Source: Nocardia sp. alder85J (GTDB lineage Bacteria > Actinomycetota > Actinomycetes > Mycobacteriales > Mycobacteriaceae). From it: 64,000 bases of DNA. The notes under the pieces were generated by a model. The model ran no database searches and was not told the DNA's origin. It saw only the letters and a program-made list of their open reading frames with translations. A program made the translations under genes and the position numbers. The stretch covers positions 457,390 through 521,389 of the forward strand of contig NZ_JAIUCZ020000007.1 in the NCBI RefSeq assembly GCF_020176955.2, given 5' to 3'. This document shows, piece after piece, positions 60,153 through 64,000 of this stretch. Position 1 is the first letter of the stretch. Every line of letters starts with the position of its first letter.

Positions 60153-60959
60153 TCAGGGCAGGTCGAAGGGCAGCGTGACGCCGGTGTGGACCCGGCACCG
60201 ATCGCAGGTGTCGGTACCGTCGACGGTCGCGACCGCCTGCCGCACCAATCGCTTGAACGGCACCAGATTCCGCTCGAACTCCTCGAAAACCGCGACGGCG
60301 CTGACCCCTTCGCCGGCCTCCAGGCCCGCGTCCAGATCCGTCACCAGAGCGATTGCCGCGTAGCACATTTCGAGTTCGCGAGCCAGCACGGCCTCGGGGA
60401 AACCGGTCATGTTGACCAGCTCCCAGCCCTGGCCCGCGAACCAGCGGCTCTCGGCGCGGGTGGAGAACCGCGGCCCCTGCACCACCACCATCGTCCCGGC
60501 CGACTTCATCGGCAACTCCGCGACCGCGGATTTGGTGGCGGCGGAACGCAACTCGTCGCAGTACGGATCGGCGAAGGACACATGGATGCCACCGTTGTCG
60601 AAGAAGGTCTGCGGCCGCCCCGAGGTGCGGTCGACCAACTGATCCGGCACCGCGACGGTGCCCGGCCCCCAGTCGGCGCGCAGGCTGCCGACCGCGCACG
60701 GCGCGAAGATCCGGCGCACGCCGATCGAGCGCAGCGCCCACATGTTGGCCTGATACGGCACCGTGTGCGGCGAGTACTCGTGCTTGCGGCCGTGCCGCGG
60801 CAGGAAGGCCACCTGCCGCCCATCGACATCGCCGACGGTGATCGGTGCGCTCGGCGCGCCGTACGGCGTCTCGATCTCGAGCGTGGTCGCGTCGTCGCCG
60901 AAGAAGTCGTAGAAGCCGCTGCCGCCGATGATGGCCAGCGCGGGGCGGGGGGAACTCAT
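60153..60959 (-). CDS. mtnP: S-methyl-5'-thioadenosine phosphorylase
   Basis: MtnP cleaves methylthioadenosine to adenine and methylthioribose-1-phosphate in methionine salvage. The 268-residue protein of the purine nucleoside phosphorylase family has LAIIGGSGFYDFF, FLPRHGRKHEYSPHTVPYQA, QGPRFSTRAESRWF and NMTGFPEAVLARELEMCYA. ATG 60959 is the family start. It is divergent from the CsoR-type regulator gene. Confidence 0.94.
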   Translation of the reverse strand: MSSPRPALAIIGGSGFYDFFGDDATTLEIETPYGAPSAPITVGDVDGRQVAFLPRHGRKHEYSPHTVPYQANMWALRSIGVRRIFAPCAVGSLRADWGPGTVAVPDQLVDRTSGRPQTFFDNGGIHVSFADPYCDELRSAATKSAVAELPMKSAGTMVVVQGPRFSTRAESRWFAGQGWELVNMTGFPEAVLARELEMCYAAIALVTDLDAGLEAGEGVSAVAVFEEFERNLVPFKRLVRQAVATVDGTDTCDRCRVHTGVTLPFDLP

Positions 60960-61023
60960 GGTTGCGTATTCTCCAGCACCACCCGGTTCCGCCCCGGTTC
61001 GGCCCCCGAGCAGCGCGGTAGCG

Positions 61024-61038
61024 TACCCTAGGGGGGTA
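61024..61038. promoter_or_regulatory. CsoR/RicR-type copper operator
   Basis: TACCC-TAGGG-GGGTA matches the mycobacterial RicR pattern TACCC-N5-GGGTA exactly. It sits 26 bases upstream of the GTG of the CsoR-type regulator, as expected for autoregulation, and could also affect the divergent mtnP promoter. Confidence 0.7.
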
Positions 61039-61064
61039 TCACGCCGCAGCACCGAGGAGAATTC

Positions 61065-61394
61065 GTGAGCCAGGACCAGACCACCGCGGCCGACCACGAT
61101 CACACGGGCCACGGCTACATCACCGCCAAGGACGACTACCTGAAACGGCTGCGCCGCATCGAGGGTCAGGCTCGCGGCCTGCAACGAATGGTCGAGGAGG
61201 AGAAGTACTGCATCGACATCCTCACCCAGGTGGCGGCGATGACGAAGGCCCTGCAAGCGGTGGCGATGGGCCTGCTCGAGGACCACATCAGCCACTGCGT
61301 GGTGGACGCCGCCGTCCGCGGCGGACCGGAGGCCGAGGCCAAAATCAAGGAGGCCACCGAGGCCATCGGCCGCCTGGTCCGCGCGAACCCCTAG
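61065..61394 (+). CDS. CsoR-family metal-sensing repressor
   Basis: The 109-residue all-helical DUF156 protein has the Cu(I) ligand set at the spacing of M. tuberculosis CsoR (Cys36, His61, Cys65): here Cys49 (EEKYCIDIL), His74 and Cys78 (EDHISHCVV). A His-rich N-terminus (ADHDHTGHGY) could also bind metal. GTG 61065 follows GAGGAGAATTC. A TACCC-N5-GGGTA operator precedes it, so copper-responsive autoregulation is likely. No copper ATPase or chaperone is adjacent, so other targets must lie elsewhere. Confidence 0.92.
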   Translation: MSQDQTTAADHDHTGHGYITAKDDYLKRLRRIEGQARGLQRMVEEEKYCIDILTQVAAMTKALQAVAMGLLEDHISHCVVDAAVRGGPEAEAKIKEATEAIGRLVRANP

Positions 61395-61404
61395 AACCGT
61401 CCGA

Positions 61405-62229
61405 TCAGCGCCCGGCCAGCACGGGCGCGAGCGTCCGCAGCACCGGCACCCAGTCCGCGTCGGTGACCTGGATGGCGACCTGATCCGCACCCGCCTCCAG
61501 ATGCGCGGCCAGCGCCGTCGCCACCTGCTCGGGCGTACCCGACAACCCGAGGGTGTCGATCAGCCGGTCACTGCCCGGGAACTCCAGATCCTCCTCGGCG
61601 AAGCCCAGCCGCCGCAGGTTGGCGACGTAGTTCTGCAACTTCAGATAGAACTGGATCCGCGGCCGCAGGGTCTCGCGCGCCTTCTCCGGATCGGTCCCCA
61701 GCGTGATCTTGTGCTCCGCCACCAGCAGCGAGCCGGCCCCGAGAATCTCCCGGGCCTGCCTGGTGTGCTCCGGCACGGTGAGATACGGCAACGCCCCCGC
61801 GGTGCGGTCCCGGGCCAGCTTCAGCACCCGCGGCCCCAGCGCCGCCAGCGCGCGGCTCTCCTTGGGCACCCCCGCCTCATCCAGTTCGTCCAGATACTCG
61901 ACGAGCGCGTCGTAGGGCTTGCGGAACGCCGCGTCCTGTTCCGGATGCCCCGCCCCGATACCCAGCAGGAACCGCCCCGGGAAGCGCGCCTCGATCCGAT
62001 GGAAGGATTCGGCCACCTCCTTCGCCGGCGCGCTCCAGATGTTGACGATGCTGGTGCCGACGGTGAGCGTGTCGGTGGCCTCGAGCAACGACTCGATCAC
62101 CGGCAGATCCGCCGGCGGCGACCCACCCAGCCACAACGTCCCGTATCCGAGTGATTGCAGCTCACTCGCGATCTCGGGAGTGAAACTCGCGTAGTAACTC
62201 CATGCGCCGAATCGTCCATGAATGCTCAT
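61405..62229 (-). CDS. LLM-class F420-dependent oxidoreductase
   Basis: The 274-residue TIM-barrel protein of the luciferase-like monooxygenase family has FGAWSYYASFTPEIASELQS, YGTLWLGGSPPADL, TLTVGTSIVNIW, GRFLLGIGAGHPEQD and a C-terminal GTPEQVATALAAHLEAGADQ. In mycobacteria and nocardiae this subgroup (TIGR03620-type) uses F420. ATG 62229 is used. It converges with the CsoR gene (10 bases). Substrate unknown. Confidence 0.9.
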   Translation of the reverse strand: MSIHGRFGAWSYYASFTPEIASELQSLGYGTLWLGGSPPADLPVIESLLEATDTLTVGTSIVNIWSAPAKEVAESFHRIEARFPGRFLLGIGAGHPEQDAAFRKPYDALVEYLDELDEAGVPKESRALAALGPRVLKLARDRTAGALPYLTVPEHTRQAREILGAGSLLVAEHKITLGTDPEKARETLRPRIQFYLKLQNYVANLRRLGFAEEDLEFPGSDRLIDTLGLSGTPEQVATALAAHLEAGADQVAIQVTDADWVPVLRTLAPVLAGR

Positions 62230-62292
62230 GTTCCGAAGGAACCCAGCGATCCGCCGAACTATTCCGAAATCGATATTCCGGATAGAAATCGA

Positions 62293-62712
62293 TCAGTTCC
62301 AGATCCGCCGGCGCACCGTGTGCGCCTCCAGCCCGTCGGTGACCACGTCCCCGTCGTCGTCGAGCCGGTACGGTTCCAGCACATTCAGCGCGATGCCCTC
62401 GGCATGTTCGAGGAACACATCGATGGCCTCCGCCCCCGACTCCGGCAACGCCGACCCGAGCACGACCGCCGCCGCCCGGATCTCCGCCCGCATCCCGCCC
62501 AGCACCTCATAACTCATCTGCTGGGCCTGCCGGGCCGTCATCGGCGGCAACGCCACCATGTCGGTGACTCCGTTCACCTTCACCACCAGCGCGAACGGCG
62601 TGAAGGCCCCCGTCGTCTCCAACCGCCCCTCGGCCAGTGTCAGTGCCGTGTCGAGCAGCCCGTCCAGATCCTCCTGCGCGGGTTCGGACACTCGGTCTCG
62701 CCACGATGCCAC
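62293..62712 (-). CDS. Conserved hypothetical protein
   Basis: From GTG 62712 the product has 139 residues: a helical head (ASWRDRVSEPAQEDLDGLLDTA), a beta segment FTPFALVVKVNGVTDMVALP, a helix, and EAIDVFLEHAEGIALNVLEP followed by an acidic turn. It has no signal peptide or cysteines. GTG 62712 is preferred because AGGAG lies six bases upstream; ATG 62751 would add 13 residues. It lies 63 nt upstream of the LLM gene on the same strand. I do not recognise the family. Confidence 0.65.
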   Translation of the reverse strand: MASWRDRVSEPAQEDLDGLLDTALTLAEGRLETTGAFTPFALVVKVNGVTDMVALPPMTARQAQQMSYEVLGGMRAEIRAAAVVLGSALPESGAEAIDVFLEHAEGIALNVLEPYRLDDDGDVVTDGLEAHTVRRRIWN

Positions 62713-62916
62713 TGCCGACTCCTGTTCTGGGGCATTGAAACAACTCATCATGCACCGGACACCGGCACCCGTCGACCGGAGCGGACGTCACTGCCGTAGG
62801 TACGAAAAGCAGCGTACTGTGCGCGGCACCGCCCGTCAGGCACAACCGCGTTGTAACCTCCAGCTCCCTTCGGGTACGGTAGCGGCACTGCGGGATTCAT
62901 GGCAGGGGGGTATCCT

Positions 62917-63318
62917 ATGGTCACCGACACCGAAGACGGCCTGGCCGCATTGCGATCGGAGATCGCCGCATTCCGAGCGGGTTTCGGCCACCCGGACCTG
63001 TTGCTGTCCACCTTCCGCGCCGCCGCGGTCCTGGTCCCGCTCACCGCTGAAGACCGCCTCTACACCTCCCGCTACGCCGGCATCGCCTGGATCTGCGTCT
63101 TCACCGCCGTCCGCCCCCTGGCCGCCTATCTGAACGCCCGCGGCACCACCCCCGGCGCCGAGCACCACTTCCACACCCTCCGCGGCCACCGCCTGACCGA
63201 CTACGCGACAGCACAACCCGATCCGACCGGCATAGTGATAGATCCCGGCGGCGACACTCCCCTGGCCCTCCCACCCAGGATCACCGACGCCGACGGCAAC
63301 ACCGTAGGGGTGCTCTGA
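62917..63318 (+). CDS. SseB-like protein
   Basis: The 133-residue cytosolic protein has a segment LLSTFRAAAVLVPLTAEDRLYTS and AWICVFTAVRPLAAYLNARG that fits the SseB N-terminal fold, common in actinobacterial proteins next to secreted effectors. ATG 62917 with CAGGGGGGTATC upstream. It is followed one base after its stop by a T7SS-substrate-like gene, so the three genes at the right edge probably form an effector operon in which this could be a chaperone or immunity-type partner. Confidence 0.6.
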   Translation: MVTDTEDGLAALRSEIAAFRAGFGHPDLLLSTFRAAAVLVPLTAEDRLYTSRYAGIAWICVFTAVRPLAAYLNARGTTPGAEHHFHTLRGHRLTDYATAQPDPTGIVIDPGGDTPLALPPRITDADGNTVGVL

Positions 63319-63319
63319 C

Positions 63320-63907
63320 ATGAACGACTCGATCCGAGTGGACCCCGCCGCCCTCACCGACGCCGCCGACGGCATCAACGCCATCACCGGCGAACTGTCC
63401 GGCCTCGGCACCAAGGAAACCGGCGCCTCCGGCCGCGGCTTCGCCCTCATCTCCCTGACCGGCCTGCAAGCAGGCAAATCGGCAGTCCACCAAGCCTTCT
63501 CCGCCTTCACCGACCGCTGGTCCTGGGGCGTGCGAACCATGGTCCAGAGCGCCGACGCCCTGGCCCGCACCCTCGGCCTGGCCGCCGGCCGCTACCACGA
63601 GGAGGAACAAACCGCCTCGAACATGTTCAAGGAGATGTACACCAACATCGCCGGCAATCCCCACCTCTCCCACCAGGACGCCGACAACCGCACCTGGTCC
63701 CAGACCCTGGCGGACAACAGCTACAACGACATCCGCCACCCCGACTACAGCGCCTCCTCCTTCTCCGCCGCCTGGGACCACATGGTCCGCAACGGAAAGA
63801 TCATCGCCACCGTGGCCCCGGATGCCCTGGCCAACGCCGGCCCGACCCCCACCCGCTGGAACACCGGCGACGCGGCCCGCGCCGCACAGATCATGAACGG
63901 CAAATAG
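63320..63907 (+). CDS. WXG-like T7SS substrate / effector partner
   Basis: The 195-residue protein has an N-terminal helical half with the EspC-like start IRVDPAALTDAADGINAITG and a turn around AFTDRWSWGVRTMVQ, then a Tyr/Asn-rich C-terminal half (SYNDIRHPDYSASSFSAAWD). It has no signal peptide. It starts one base after the SseB-like gene and is followed by another T7SS-type gene. It is probably an exported accessory of a polymorphic toxin; no catalytic motif was seen. Confidence 0.65.
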   Translation: MNDSIRVDPAALTDAADGINAITGELSGLGTKETGASGRGFALISLTGLQAGKSAVHQAFSAFTDRWSWGVRTMVQSADALARTLGLAAGRYHEEEQTASNMFKEMYTNIAGNPHLSHQDADNRTWSQTLADNSYNDIRHPDYSASSFSAAWDHMVRNGKIIATVAPDALANAGPTPTRWNTGDAARAAQIMNGK

Positions 63908-63930
63908 TTTTCGAAGGCGGGGGGTTGGAC

Positions 63931-64000
63931 ATGGGGTGGCTGGACGATATCGGTGATGCGGTCGAGCATGTCGCGCATCGGGTGGAGCAGGCCACCGGTG
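63931..64000 (+). CDS. N-terminus of a putative T7SS-secreted protein (partial)
   Basis: The frame opens MGWLDDIGDAVEHVAHRVEQ and continues off the window. This N-terminal pattern is typical of large T7SS-secreted polymorphic toxins of actinobacteria. ATG 63931 has GGCGGGGGG upstream. The C-terminal toxin domain, which would tell its activity, is not visible. Confidence 0.6.
   Translation, partial: MGWLDDIGDAVEHVAHRVEQATG

Overview
The window is high-GC actinobacterial DNA, most likely from Nocardia or a close relative in the Mycobacteriales. GTG and TTG starts and 4-base start/stop overlaps are common. It carries a mycothiol-era ergothioneine operon, PE/PPE-free EspC-like type VII secretion (T7SS) substrates, and an ESX-4 locus next to rplM-rpsI. 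No transposase, integrase, CRISPR array, tRNA or rRNA was recognised.

Layout. 0-3 kb: the 3' end of glmU, prs, two conserved genes, and a wrecked alpha/beta hydrolase. 3.3-8.0 kb: ergothioneine operon egtA-(48-codon ORF)-egtB-egtC-egtD on the minus strand, tightly overlapped. 8.2-11.8 kb: a quinone oxidoreductase and its divergent TetR regulator with a clear operator, a class V PLP enzyme, and a PPOX protein. 11.8-15.5 kb: pth and rplY, then a TetR remnant and glmS. 15.5-24.7 kb: an alpha/beta hydrolase lacking its nucleophile, and two three-gene modules of T7SS-type substrates (EspC-like protein, then two larger proteins) around an ABC-F gene. 24.9-27.4 kb: glmM, rpsI, rplM.

27.5-58.6 kb is an expanded ESX-4 region. 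In M. tuberculosis esxT and esxU lie directly beside rplM. Here about 19 kb is interposed: an actin/Hsp70-like protein, a two-FHA ABC transporter, a secreted zinc metallopeptidase, an FHA/zinc-ribbon protein, five DUF7373-type lipoproteins, an Rv3446c-type T7SS protein, a metallophosphoesterase and a Ser/Thr kinase with an extracellular domain. The secretion core follows: two WXG100 proteins, EccC, EccD, MycP, EccB and also EccE, which the M. tuberculosis ESX-4 lacks. A plausible reading is that the kinase and FHA proteins form a phospho-signalling circuit around ESX-4, with the lipoproteins on the envelope side. That link is inferred from position only.

58.6-64 kb: an NADPH-FMN reductase, a PAS/GAF-like protein, methylthioadenosine phosphorylase, a copper-type CsoR/RicR regulator with an exact operator, an F420-type oxidoreductase, and the start of a T7SS effector cassette that runs off the right edge. 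Noncoding features of note are a dispersed long-hairpin element (two copies, one with 21-bp flanking direct repeats), a repeat-built 745-bp region between mycP and eccB, a chain of micro-ORFs leading into eccC, and 23-bp tandem duplications across two stop codons.
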